A DNA stretch of 64,000 nucleotides from Mortierella alpina (taxonomy: Eukaryota > Mortierellomycota > Mortierellomycetes > Mortierellales > Mortierellaceae), in the NCBI GenBank assembly GCA_029449245.1, contig JANATF010000006.1:2356001-2420000 (forward strand), given 5' to 3'. How positions within the stretch are numbered: position 1 is the stretch's first letter; every line of letters begins with the position of its first letter. The position numbers and the translations under genes are program-made. The notes under the pieces were generated by a model. It ran no database searches and had not been told where the DNA came from. It saw only the letters and a program-made list of their open reading frames with translations. Positions 45,966-57,800 of this stretch are shown here, piece by piece.

Positions 45966-47830
45966 TTAATCTGCCAGGCAGATGGTCTTGAGCTCAGAGT
46001 AAAAGTCCAGTGAGTGATCGCCACCCTCACGGCCAAGACCGCTCTTCTTCATGCCGCCAAAGGGCATGCGAAGGTCGCGTGCCATCCAGGTGTTGACCCA
46101 AACGGTTCCTGCTTGGATCTCCGAGGCGACTCGGCGAGCGCGACGACCATTCTCTGTCCAGACTGAGCATGAGAGGCCGTATTCCGAGTCGTTGGCCAGC
46201 TGGACCACTTCCTCCTCGGTGTCAAAGGCGTAGATGGTGACCACAGGACCGAAAATCTCTTCGCGCATCGTTCTGCATGTTGGTGTGAGGCTACGGGAGC
46301 CAACGAAAAAAAAAAAAAAAAAAAAAAAACGTAAGAAACAAGTAGGTCATCGTCAGCACGTCTGTCACACATCCCCCGAGTTAAGCGGGGAAAGAAGGAC
46401 TTATCCGTTTTCAGAAGCATAGCTTACCCAGAAATGATGGTGGGCTCCAAAAAGTAACCGTTCTGGAACTCTTCCTCCAGCGAGGTAGGCCTTTGTCCTC
46501 CACACTCAATCTTGCCTCCTTCCTTCACGCCCAAGTCGACATAGCTCAGGACCTTGGCCAAGTGCTCCTTGGAGACCAAGGCACCCAGGTTGGTCTCCTT
46601 CTTGGTGGGGTCGCCGACCTTGAGGGCCTTGGCCCCTTGCACCAACCCTTGCAAGAACCGTTCATAAATGGGCCGCTGGACATAGACCCTGGAACCACAA
46701 AGACAAATCTCACCCTGGTTTGCAAAGCTGGAACGCAGACTGGTCTTCAAGGCCAGCTCGAAATCACAGTCTGCAAAGACAATGTTGGCGTTCTTGCCTC
46801 CCAATTCCAACGATAACTTCTTGAAGTGCTGTGCAGAGTTGGCAATGATCTTGGCGCCAGTGACCGTGCCACCGGTGAAGGAGATGAGGGGGATGCGAGG
46901 GTGCTCGACGATGGCCTGGCCGGCGCCCATGCCCGTGCCAAAGACCATGTTGACGACACCAGCAGGAAGACCAGCCTCCTTGAGGACGGAGCAGAGCAAG
47001 TAGGCAGTAAGGGAGGTGAACTCGGATGGCTTACAGACTGCGGTGTTTCCACAGGCTAATGCATAGTTGTACGGAAGGAGATGTGTGCAACATCCATGAT
47101 AACGGACCGTTAGTGGAGCTGACACAGTCTGTCGTACAGAGAGAGAAAGAGAGAGAGAGAGGACCATGCTATGTATGGAACGCACTAATGCAGCTGTGGT
47201 GCTCGTACTAGAGCGGGAAGAACCGCTCACTCACTTACCGATACAGGGTGCAATTTTCCATGTTAGCAAGTACAAGGGCCTAGCAAACGACAGAGCAAGC
47301 AAGAAAATGGATGAGACTTATCGCACCTATTTGTTTTCTCTCAACAAGGTCATAGGGAGAGAGAGGGTAGGGGGCACTTACAGGTTCCACGGCGAGATCA
47401 GACCAGCAACCCCGATCGGCATGCGCTGTGTGTAACTAAATCCAACTCCGGCCAGCTCACCCGCCTCCTCCACGGCATGGAGAATGCGACCAGCAAAGAA
47501 GCGGAAATTATAAGCGGCTCTAGGGATATCGACCGTGCGAGCGAGCTCGACTGGTTTGCCCTGGTCTTTGGACTCTGCGTGCGCAAACTCGTCTAGACGG
47601 GCCTCGATCAGGTCGGCGATCCGGTAGAGGATCTTGGCCCGCTCTGCACGGCTTGTTTTGGACCATGCAGGGTAGGCAGCCGAGGCGGCGTTAAAGGCGA
47701 GGTCGACGTCTTCCTTGGACGAGTCTGGAATCTGGGCGTGGGCAGTGCCGCGGGCAGGCTCGAATGTGTCAAAGTAGGCACCCTTGACGGGCTCGACATG
47801 CTCATTGTTGATGAAGTTCAGGAGCTGCAT
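45966..47830 (-). CDS. Aldehyde dehydrogenase, ALDH8A1/2-aminomuconate semialdehyde dehydrogenase type
   Basis: Exons 47830-47382, 47279-47239 (41 nt), 47055-46428 and 46272-45966 (474 aa). The joined sequence follows mammalian ALDH8A1 closely: AESKDQGKPVELARTVDIPR, FRFFAGRILH, PIGVAGLISPWNLPLYLLTW, KPSEFTSLTAYLLC, ISFTGGTVTGAKI, KLSLELGGKNANIVF (general-base Glu), SSFANQGEICLCGSR (catalytic Cys near 281), REEIFGPVVTI and MPFGGMKKSGLGREGG. ALDH8A1 enzymes oxidise 2-aminomuconate 6-semialdehyde in the kynurenine branch of tryptophan degradation, and can act on retinal (family knowledge). No targeting signal is seen, so it is probably cytosolic. The frame is open upstream to 48094, but that part is low-complexity and MQLLNFINNEHVEPV is the expected start. 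Intron 3 has a 24-nt homopolymer. Confidence 0.93.
46306..46329 (+). repeat. 24-A homopolymer in ALDH intron 3
   Basis: Reads as poly-T in the minus-strand transcript, about 34 nt before the exon 4 acceptor, so it may strengthen the polypyrimidine region. Confidence 0.9.
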
Positions 47831-48516
47831 GGCTGCGGGGACTCGAATGTTGTAACTTTTGTTGGAGGATGAGGGCCAAGGAAGTGAAGAGCAGCTACGG
47901 TGTGCAGGATGAAGGAAGGATGGGTTGCGATGGGGATAAAAGGATGAGGCACATTGTGATGAGAAGTGTGCCAACCGTGAGAAATGCCTGAATAAGTGCC
48001 TCTTAAGTTCTTCAGCAGCCTTTTGTATTTCGCACCCCCCACACCCTGCCGCTCCTCCGTGACACCCGTGCGGTGTACTCCTTTCCTCGTCCATGGGAAT
48101 AAGAGTGCAAGAATGGAACCCAGCGCCTGCAGAGAAACCCCATCACGACACCTCGTACCAGTCGCAGCGACCCTACACTTGGCCGACTCGCATGGAGGGT
48201 GGGTGGACGAGGTTCAAAGTCCTGGAGGACCAAACGACGTGTTGATGCAAGAGAGTCAGCTCAACCCCTTAAAGCCATTGTGAATGTCAGGCTGAGCGAG
48301 AACGTGAGCAGCTGCACAGCTGCACTTGCCACTCGAGTCCTCGCGAGGTGACTCATGCTGAGCGTATGCTAGCACAGGGATGCACAGGAACATGCCTACT
48401 GCACTATAGTAGTCTAGAGTAGTCGACGCGGAATTGAGCGGCCTACGACAGTTGCCGCAGCAGATGTGTTCGCCAAAAACGCCTCCGTCTTCTGACTCTA
48501 TGCAAATGGGCTTTGC

Positions 48517-48522
48517 TATAAA
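48517..48522 (+). promoter_or_regulatory. TATA box of the 48.6 kb gene
   Basis: TATAAA in TTGCTATAAAGAGG, 128 bp before the ATG at 48645. It favours 48645 over the internal ATG at 48952. Confidence 0.5.
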
Positions 48523-48590
48523 GAGGCGCATCCTCGCACTCTTTTGCTCCCTTTCATACATCTTCAAACCATTGCATTCCACCCACACCT

Positions 48591-48638
48591 ACACCAACAC
48601 CAACACCAATACCAACACCAATACCAACACCAACACCA
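48591..48638 (+). repeat. ACCAAC/ACCAAT hexamer repeat in the 5' leader
   Basis: About eight units of (ACCAAY) end 7 nt before the ATG at 48645, so the repeat is in the probable 5' UTR and is nearly free of G and T. Confidence 0.85.
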
Positions 48639-48644
48639 GCGACC

Positions 48645-50019
48645 ATGACAGCAGCAAGCAGTTCCACCACCTCCCGCTACTCCCAGCCCACGACAGGCCG
48701 GCGGCTAATAGGCACTAGCACCTCTACCTCATCCCTGCCCGCCATCATCTTTGCCGCTGACCGCAGCAGCACCACATCAGCGTCCACAGTTACCAGCGCA
48801 TGCCAGTGTGAATCCGTATCTTGCACGGTCTCTAACTGCGCCCAGTCAAGCACCAGTCGCTCGGGTACTGTTAGCCCGTCGTCCTCAGCGCGGTCCTCAC
48901 GATACAATTTTGGACTTTTGCAGGAAAATCAGTCTAAAGATTGCTGCGGCGATGAGCTCTCTACATGGGATTTTGGAGGCGTCAGAAACAGCACCCCGTC
49001 AAGTGTTGTCCAGCAGCGTGTTCCAGCGTCAGGGGAGCGACTTTATTGTCCAGAAGAACTGCGACAGCAGCACCTTCTCACACACCAATGCAGCACACTG
49101 GTTCAGGACCACCCGTCGATCGCCATCTGTTAAGAATGATCGACGAGGGAGTGAATCATCCGTCTGCAGCAGTACAGATGAATACCCAGATGATATGGAA
49201 ACAGTGGATACCCTAATGATGCTAAGAGTAGGAGGGGGAGGAGGAGGAGGAAGTGACAGTGATGACAGCGATGACAACTCGGACGGTTTTAACAGCGACG
49301 ACTCAACGTGGACGCTGGCCTGCTCAGACGAGGACACGACGGGTGGAGAGTTCATGGTCGAGTTGGGACGCAAGCCCCGCGTCTTTGACGATGCGGCCAC
49401 GATTGCCTTTTACGTCTCGCCCATGGCCATTGCTCAGCTGGCGGCGGGTCTCTGGACACGCTCGCGGCCCGCGTGCGTGATCATCAACACCAGTATCCCT
49501 CGTGGCATGTCCTTTGACGAGATGGACTGGTGTCCCGATTCGATGCGAATGCTGGCCACACCCAACGCTGGTGGCAGCTCGCTCCTGTCAGAAGTGCTCT
49601 CCTGTGAGATGCTGAGCCGGTGCCTGAATGCGACGCTGGCCAAGACCGAGATGGAGATCCGGTACCTGTTTGCGTACCAGCCCATAACGGATTACACGAT
49701 CACGTTGCCCAACCTCGCTCCTGGTCTGCACATGGGAGTGTCGGTCACACGCGCGTTTGCGTTCAAGGGAAAGGGAGCGTATCGCAAGGCAGACTGTCGC
49801 AAGCTCCTCTGGAAGAAGTTGGCGGGCATTCTGGCCTCGACCAGGAACGTGGTGGACGAGCGTCTGTTCAAGCAGATCCTGCATGTCTGGGTTCCTAACG
49901 GCAAGGTCGCCAGGACCGTCCAGGCCACGTACAAGAGCCTTCCCGTGGAGATCACTCGCAACACTGTGGTGATTGTCTCTGTCGTCAATGCTGCGTGGGT
50001 TTTCAGTAATCGCAGGTGA
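48645..50019 (+). CDS. Unrecognised protein with a conserved-looking C-terminal domain (N-terminal splice unresolved)
   Basis: I do not recognise this as a named protein. The C-terminal part is certain: one frame from ATG 48952 to 50019 (355 aa) with a Ser-rich start, an acidic Gly/Asp stretch, and an ordered domain from about GEFMVELGRKPRV to VVIVSVVNAAWVF. Key segments are LLSEVLSCEMLSRCLNATLA, KTEMEIRYLF, ITDYTITL, MGVSVTRAF, LLWKKLAGILASTRNV and KQILHVWVPN. A TATA box and leader place the start at 48645, in a different frame (MTAASSSTTSRYSQPTTGRR, Ser/Thr-rich). An intron between roughly 48807 and 48945 must join the two frames. Candidate acceptors are TTTTGCAG at 48923 and CTAAAG at 48939; none pairs convincingly with a strong donor. 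The Glu...Asp...VSVTR spacing recalls PD-(D/E)xK-like folds only loosely. Confidence 0.65.
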
Positions 50020-50198
50020 AGACAAGGTCCTGATCCCTGATGGATTGTCTGGTTGTATATATATAAAAAACGACGAACTTTACTTGATAAAAATACAGCG
50101 GGATGAGAAGGTGATATACAAGGCTGAGACTGAGAATTGCCCATCCTGGCTTCCTGACTGACAGAGCGCCTTTTGTTGGTTTGTTTGTTTGTTTTTTT

Positions 50199-50847
50199 TT
50201 ACAGAGGAGCATTCTTGGCACCTCCTTTAGTGTTGTCCAGCTCTGGGATGTCGGCAATCTTCTTTGCGCGTCGAATGTCCTCGTTCATGTACAAGAGTTC
50301 GTCCACACGCGCCCGTTTCTTTGTATCCTTCCTGAGCACAAACTTGAAATCCTCGACAATGACCTTGCCGCGCTTGTCGGCCACTGCGGCTGCTTGTGCG
50401 CACTGCGGATTGTTCAGGAAAAAGAAGATTGAGATTAGTCTTGCCTCTTGTTCTATACTGCGGATGACTTTTGTTGTTTCTTTTCCCGGGCTTACAGTGT
50501 CCGTCAGGTACTCGATCAGCATGTCCTCGAGGACGCCTACTGCGTCATTGGAAGGATTCAGCACGTCGCCAAAGCCGTACATGAGCTGCTTCACTGGCAA
50601 TCATGGATGGAGAGGAGAGGAGAAGGATTAGATTCCGCTTTTTTGTTGTGATGACCGAGTGTGTGCTTGTGATAAGGGCTGCCTCCGTACATTCTTTGCC
50701 AAAGACGTATTTCTTGCGCTTGTTGCGCGGCTCGTTGGTGGATCCTGGAGGTCGCCCGAGGGTGGCAGTTTGCTTCTTGACGGGCGGGACCGTGTCTGCG
50801 GCGGAGGGCCTGTTGCTGTCGCTGCTCTGCGCAGGCGAGTCTCCCAT
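50199..50847 (-). CDS. TAF13: Transcription initiation factor TFIID subunit 13
   Basis: Exons 50847-50691, 50593-50496 and 50402-50199 (152 aa). After a disordered, basic N-terminus (RPPGSTNEPRNKRKKYVFGK) the joined frame reads ELKQLMYGFGDVLNPSNDAV, VLEDMLIEYLTDT, AAVADKRGKVIVEDFKFVLR and ARVDELLYMNEDIRRAKK. This is the TAF13 histone-fold domain, which pairs with TAF11 inside TFIID at RNA polymerase II promoters. Length and motif spacing match yeast and human TAF13. It is divergent to the ASCC2-like gene across 500 bp. Confidence 0.95.
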
Positions 50848-51347
50848 GGTTGGATGCGCGACAAGTGGGATGGCAGAGGGATGCGGAGAGCGAGCGCGAG
50901 GACGCAGAGCCTTTGTGGCTATGGCCTACAGCCAGCCGCCACAAGCCACCCGTTTGCTGCGGGCGCCAGTGTGCCAGCCCAGACAACTGAGCCGTTTGGA
51001 GCTGCGAGATAAAAAAAAAAATACTCCAATGGGACCAGCGTGTTTGCCACGGCCAAAAGAGATCTCTTTTCTCTCATCAGTCTCCTCATCCTTCTTCTCC
51101 GTCTTCTCCTTCTTCTCCTTCTTCTCCTTCGTCTTCCTTCGCTGTCCTCCGTCATCTCCTCTTCCGCCGCCCCTGGCTCCGCATCGCAACGCACCGCACC
51201 GCCGCGCCATCCTTCTCATCCCTTTCTCGTGTCGACCACGCTGCTGCACCGCTCTGCACTGTTGCTCCGCCCCGCTTCGACAGCCACGCACAAACACCCA
51301 GACACGCAACCCACCAGCCTCGCAGCCTCGCAGCCTCGCAGCCAGCA
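50848..51347. other. Bidirectional promoter region of TAF13 and ASCC2-like genes
   Basis: A 500-bp spacer with no extra gene. The half nearer the ASCC2-like start is a long C/T-rich leader (51065-51160 is almost entirely TTCTCC units). Confidence 0.5.
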
Positions 51348-54314
51348 ATGACGCCCGTCGACATTCTACCGTTCGTTACGCCCGTGACGGATCCGACCAT
51401 CACAGACATGGACTTCTCCGTCGCAGTCGACGACTGGAACGATACTCTGAGCCGGATCCTTAAACTCAACACTAAGACCTTCTGGGCCGAGCTGCTCGCC
51501 AACGCAAGCATCGCCCACTTCCTGAACTCGTTCCTGGGCGAGTACGCAGCCTTCCGCGGCAACAAGGGCGACATCTGGGTCATGGAGCTGGAGGAGGTCG
51601 TCCGCAGAGTGTTCATGATCTACCGCCGGATATCCGAGTCCATGGCCGAGCCCGTCGCGCTCGAGGTCGCACGCGAGCTCTTTGCAGATCAGGAGGACAT
51701 CAGCGATCCAGGATCGGCTCTCCTGGACCTGGGACTCGTCTCCACCTCTGTTCTCATGGACCTCGCTGGAATTTACGGCACTGCAGATCCCGAAGGCGTC
51801 TCGAGACTCGTCGGATCACTGTTGCAACACACGCCTAGACTGATCAACGACTTTAGAGTCTCCACAGGGACAGTGGTGCAGATCATCCGCAAGGTCCAGA
51901 AAAAGTTTGAAAAGGGCGTCAGCGGAGGAGCCGGCAAAGGCAAAGGCAAGGGCAAAGGCGTCTCCCCAGCCATGTCACCAGAACCCAACATGGATGAACT
52001 GGATGAGGAAAAGGTTGCAGAGGCGATGCAATATGCTAGCGCACTCTCGGACGTCGCCTACGCGCTCGACGCCGTGTCAGCGGCCAGTCCCTTGCTGGCA
52101 ATAGAGCTGCAGCAACACCCGCTCTTCTTGGAATGCCTCTCAGGATGCTACAACTATACCCTGCCCGTCCTCAACAAGACCCTCGTCGACAGCCGCGTCG
52201 GGGGTGAGGTCCGAGCCCAGTCTATCCTCAACTTTCTCAGGCTCCGGATGCTATCGATCATCAACAACATCTTGGACAGCTTCTGTAAGCAGCAGCTCCC
52301 GACGAGCGACTCTTTGGACTCGGGCATGTCACCACAGCTGGACGAGGATGCCACCGCCACTCTGACAGACAGTCTCTGTGAGGTGATTGTTAACCTCTAC
52401 GAGCAGTCGCCCTTGCAGGAACATATGACCCCCATGGCGGACGCACCTATGATTCTGGATCTAGAGATTCAGTTCAACGTCTCGGAAAAGCTCTCCGACC
52501 TCATTGTCGAGAATTTTATGGGAGAGAACGACCGGCTTAACCACTGGGTTATCATCCTGCATGACCTCCGGGACTTTAACCCTGCCACGCAGACATTCAT
52601 TTATGAACACAACATGCTAAAGTCTGAGAAAATGGCCCGGGAACTGTCCACGGGCGTTTATATCAATCAGGACAAGGATCGATCGGGATCGACCATTACC
52701 TCGCACACAAGCGTGCAGAACATCACGGTGGCTCCCATGTCTGTGAGTCAAGAAGAGGACTATGTCAAGCGGACGATGCTCATCTCTCAGCTGCAGGATT
52801 TGTTTCCGGACTTGGGAGACGGCTTCCTGGAAGCTTGTCTTTTGGCCTTTAGGGATGACCCTGAAGTGGTGACCATGAAGCTTCTCGAGGAAGACCTCCC
52901 AAGCGATCTAGCGACAATGGACCGATCGACTGCCAGGTATGTTGATCAGACAAGGCTTTAGACTTGCGAACTCTCTTTCTTTTTTGCTCGCTCCTGGATG
53001 ACTACTTACCTTTTTCAATTCGCGACTGATAGATCAATGCCTCATCGTGTGGAAGATGCGGCGCCCACGTCTATGGCACTGGTCAAGGCTTCGATCCCGG
53101 ATGATGAACAGGACGTCTTGTCGAGCCGAAGAAACATCTTTGATGGCGATGAGTTTGACGTCTTTTCAGGCAACGTTGTCGACAAGTCCAAGATGTCGCG
53201 CGGAAAGAAAACGTACGTTTATGCTGTTTTGCATTTTTCTAATAACGACTTGGGCTGTGGGGCATACTTATTAACAGCTCTTTTCGCATTTCACATACGC
53301 TACCTATACTGTTACTGTTGTAGCCCTGTGGATGCCGAGGTCGTGTTGGATGACAAGTCTTTTGTGTCGCAGCACAAGAGTGCGATTTTGCAAGCGGTTG
53401 AGACAATGTATGATGACGAGTATGATGACACGTACGACTCGATGGGCTTGAACAGCACGGGTGCCGACTTTAAGCTGGTGGACGATATTGACGCCAAGGG
53501 AGATGAGGGAGTGACAAGACAGGCCGGCGGACGCGCACAAATGGTATGTACAGAATCACTCACCTTGGCCGTTCGCAAACCGCGACCGAGAGAACTGCGC
53601 CTGACTTTTTTTTATTTTCATAGATCGATCCTTCCGTTGAGCACGAAGAGGCCCTTATCAGCATGTACACGGGCCAGAAGGATGTTTTCAACCGCAGTGC
53701 TGAGGCACGTCGTTCCAAGAAGCGACAGGAGCTTCGTAACCTGACCAAGATGAGTGACGAACAACTTGAGGGCTGGGCCATCATGTTTGGTCGCAACGTA
53801 TGTGGTCACCAACTGTCGCTACTCTGTCAAGATGTCGTCATTTGTGGTTTTTTTTTTTTGAGTTTCTAACCCAGCATTGACCATTTGTACATTTGTGCCC
53901 CAACCATAGCCACGGAAAGCAGCCATTGCCCAAAAGTATGAGTATAGTGGACAGCAGACAGAGCTTGCAGCGCAAGAACCTGTCGACAAGCGTCGCGGAG
54001 GCAGGATGCCATTTGTGGACAAGAATGCAGCAGCGGCAGCAACAACAACAGCAGCAGCGAAACCTCAGCAGCAACAGCAGCAGAGGCAACAGCAGAAGCA
54101 GACACCGAGACAGCAGGACGGCAAGAAGGGCCCGTCTTCACAGCAGCAGCAACAGGGATCACAGACGCCCAAGCCGAATGGCAGCAGCAGCACGAACGAC
54201 GGCCAGTCGCCCACTGCACGCGACAAGGCCAAGAACGAGCGGCAAAAGTCGTCCAAGGCCAACCACAACCGCCGTAACCAGCACGCCAAGAAGATGGCCA
54301 GCATGAACCCGTAG
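51348..54314 (+). CDS. CUE3: ASCC2/Cue3 (Rqt3)-like ubiquitin-binding ribosome quality-control factor
   Basis: Exons 51348-52936, 53033-53212, 53324-53543, 53624-53797 and 53910-54314 (855 aa). The N-terminal half is a helical repeat region (FWAELLANASIAHFLNSFLG, FRGNKGDIW, SLLQHTPRLINDF). A CUE domain lies near residues 475-520 (ISQLQDLFPDLGDGFLEACL, FRDDPEVVTMKLLEEDLP). RRNIFDGDEFDVF and YDDEYDDTYDSMG follow, as in ASCC2 and yeast Cue3/Rqt3. The family binds K63-linked ubiquitin on stalled, collided ribosomes and recruits the helicase that splits them (RQT/ASC-1 complex). The C-terminus is Gln- and Lys-rich (QQQQQQRQQQKQTPRQ), a low-complexity extension. The start at 51348 is the first ATG after the pyrimidine leader. 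Confidence 0.93.
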
Positions 54315-54857
54315 GAGTAGGAGTGCCACTGCTAATCCACTGTGCTGTCTGCTACCGCAACAACAACAGATGGCCAGCCAATGAGAGGCCCTCCCCGCTC
54401 TGCAGCACACCCGCCTCTTCCCTTACCCAAGCAGGGTCCTCAATTAAAAAACGGTGCTCTCGCCTCTCGTTTCCTTCTGTCCGTTCCATTCACTCCAGAG
54501 TCCAGATGCACCGTCGCATCTGACGCAGCTCGACACTCCCGCCGCACGCCCTGCGTTGGTCCTAAGGGGGCACACGAGCCCTTGTATCGACTGTCTTCTT
54601 TTTTTTTCGTCTTCGCGTCGACCTCTTTTTCTTCTTTTTCTTCTGTCCTTCCTTGTCGCTCCTGTCGTTCTCTGTTTCCTCTCTGTTCTCTCTTTCCCCC
54701 CCTCAATCCCTCTCAATCCCTCTCAATCCCTCTCAGTCCTCTCGCTCCACCTCACACCCTGGTCCTGTCCACCGTCCACTGTCCACTCCGACTATACCCT
54801 GCCCCGCTATCCCCGCCATCCACCCTGTTCGACCCATCGCTGCATCGCACACTCACC
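54315..54857 (+). other. ASCC2 3' end and NCLX promoter/leader
   Basis: Same-strand spacer. The right half is very C/T-rich, with a short direct repeat of CCCTCTCAAT (54705-54735). No gene is seen. Confidence 0.5.
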
Positions 54858-57800
54858 ATGGCCATCGGAGCAAGGCCCTTTTACCTCGTGCTCACCGTCT
54901 TTGTCTTTGCACAGCTGGTCTCTCTCCTGTGGCCACGCCACTATCTCCACGCTGCCAGCTCCCCATCCTTGGCCCGATCATGGCTCGCCAGGCGAAGTCT
55001 CGAGTCCACGCCCGACATTCAGGTACCGACAGCGCGAATCACCCTCACAAGCATAATCATTAAAGAAAAAGAAAAAAAAAGCTTTTCAATGTCTTAGACT
55101 ACTTGACAGGAGCACAGCCTATGGTGCCCATCCTTGGCACTCATTCCAACGGGAGCTCAACACTAATCACTTCTGCTTCTCTGCTTCTCTGCGTCTCTGC
55201 TTCTGCCTCTTTGCTCACAGTGCGAGGATGTGTGGTCCCACCCTGACCACTGTGCGTTTGTTCGGCAGTACTGCGGAGACTACCCTGCAGGCCTCATCAA
55301 CTATCTACACTTTTACTTTTGCGACCTCAGCAGCATCCCAGCACTTGCCATCTTCTTACTGGTAACCATCTGGGCCAGGAACATCGTCCACAGACAGCGA
55401 TCGACCTTGATCTGTCCTCGCTGTCAATTTGTCCTGCTGCCTTGCTGTCTTGCCGAGCTAACATCCTCACCCTGTTACATCCTGTAGAGCGTCTGGCTCA
55501 TGTTCCTCTTTGGCTTCGTGGGCGTAGCCGCGTCGGACTTTTTCTGTACAGTATCGCCCGCATCGACCTATTTTGCTGCTTGGCGGATCGTGGGACTTTC
55601 CGCGCTCACTAACAGTTCTTGCACTGTTTACTGCCCTTGTGGTCCTGCATCGGATCCTAACCACCCATTGCGGCTCTTTTCATTTCATTCACCCTACTAC
55701 TCCTCTTATACAGGCCCGAACTTGAGCACTATCGCCAAACAGCTGCACCTGTCCGAGAGCATGGCAAGTGACTATCAGCATTGACCCTTCACCCCTTCTC
55801 CCCCATATTACAGCCGTTGGCTCGAGCCCAATTTTCCGCGCGTGTTTTCATGTGCATCTGTACCCAACGCTCTAGACCTCTTTCACTGACCTCATGACAT
55901 TCGAACCGATTACAGACAGGTGTTACGTTCCTTGCGTTTGGCAATGGTTCTCCAGATGTCTTTAGCACGTTCTCCGCAATGGGTGCAGGAAGCGGATCTC
56001 TCGCTATTGGTGAACTGGTTGGTAAGGCTTGTCCCGCGCGAGCGCTCCGGTATTGAATGCCCTTGCCTACTGCCACCGATCCCTGCTATAGGATGTTAAA
56101 TATCAACCTCATTCTTGTAGGCGCGGCTTCGTTCATCACCTCTGTCGTGGTGGGCTCTATGGCCATCATCAAACCCTTCAAAGTCAGTCGGGCGCCCTTC
56201 CTACGGGACGTGATCTTTTTTGCAGGATGTGTCCTCTTTACACTGTACACGGTGATGGACGGCAAGATCACGTTCCTAGAGAGTTTGATCCTGATCTTGT
56301 ACTATGTCTTCTACGTCGCCTTTGTGGTGTTTGGAAACTGGTGGCATCAGCGCGCAAAGTCAGAGAGGCAACTCGAGGAACGTGCTAGGAACCTGTACGA
56401 CAGCGATGACGATGACGATGGTCCCCTGTTGCTAGATGAAGAACAGGCTTTGCTCTCCCACATCACAGGCAGGACGCCGAACAGTGAGTCAACTCGACAG
56501 CTTTTTCAACGTTTGCCTGTTGCTCAACAAGGGCGCCATTCTGATAGGTCGAGCGTTATGAGGATCTAACAGAAAGGCCCATGCGTCTATTTTCACCACT
56601 GTTTAGAACCCCCAAAGATCATCACCGTACTAGAGACGGGGCCGTACGATGCATACGAGGACGAGGAGCACGATGATGGGTATATCTCCGCGGGACAGTT
56701 GTCTGGCAATGAACAGTATGCATCCAACCAGACACTAGTGAACTCTTACGAAAGCACAGTCGTTAACTTGGTTCGGCCCCATCTTTCCCATGACAGTGGA
56801 GGTTTTGAGGACTCGATTTCGCTCCGACCCTCAGGGACATCCGCGGCCAAACGCAGACCCTCCCTGCTCTCAGCGTTTGAGGCAAGTTACTTTTCGCACA
56901 CGAAGCAGGAAGCAAAGGCGCACTCGTGATAGAGTACTTCCTAACTGGATCGAATCTCTTCACTTTTTGAAAAAACAGTTCAATGATGTTGTTCGCTCAT
57001 TGACACTCTCGGGATCCCGGGGAAGGATAGCGTCGTATGATCCAAGTTATTATGGAGCGAGGTCACCGAAATCTCCTCGAACACCACGACGACAAAACTC
57101 ACAGGCACTTTCAACTCGTTCAGGCCTCTCGGCTCACTCAAGTCATGCGGCTCATGTTACGAATACGGATCGCCGAGAACAACCAGACTCCCCTCTGTCC
57201 ATTGCATCTTCATCACACGATGACCCTTTGGCGCCAGAGACTACTGTGGACGGCCATCTCTCTGAACAGACAGCTTCACCAATACGTGCAGAGGCACGGC
57301 GTGGACATTTTGACGCTCACCTTGAGCAAGCGCTGCTACGCCAGTCCTTGATCCTCCCCGACCACCACGATCCGAATAACCGCCATCTGGGACATGTTCA
57401 TTATCAAACCAGCGCGATCGCGACCCCCGACTTGCAACCTCCTTCAACCCAGAGGGAAAAATTCATGGAAATACTGAAAGCAATCAGGACTGTGTACTTT
57501 CCGACGCTACTCGACTGGGGCGAGAAATCACACTTTGTCAAGTTTTTGGCAGTGACTTCGATCCCAATGGTGGTATTGCTGACGCTGACGCTCCCTGTAA
57601 TCGAGTTGAGAGATGAAGAGGAAGAGTCGGTTGTGGAATCTACGGAACGGGATTCAGGACGACTGCCCATTATCACTGTTGGCGGGGAAGAGGACACGAT
57701 AGACAAGTACGAGGGCTGGTGTCGTACTGCAACAACAATGCAGATGCTCCTGGCACCCATATTTTTTGCCGCTGTGGTCACGAGTATGTCGATGCCGCTC

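Larger units (their letters stand above)
47831..48644. other. Divergent promoter region between the ALDH gene and the 48.6 kb gene
   Basis: 5' flanks of both genes, with a TATA box (48517-48522) and an ACCAAC hexamer repeat (48591-48638) close to the plus-strand start. No further gene is seen. Confidence 0.55.
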
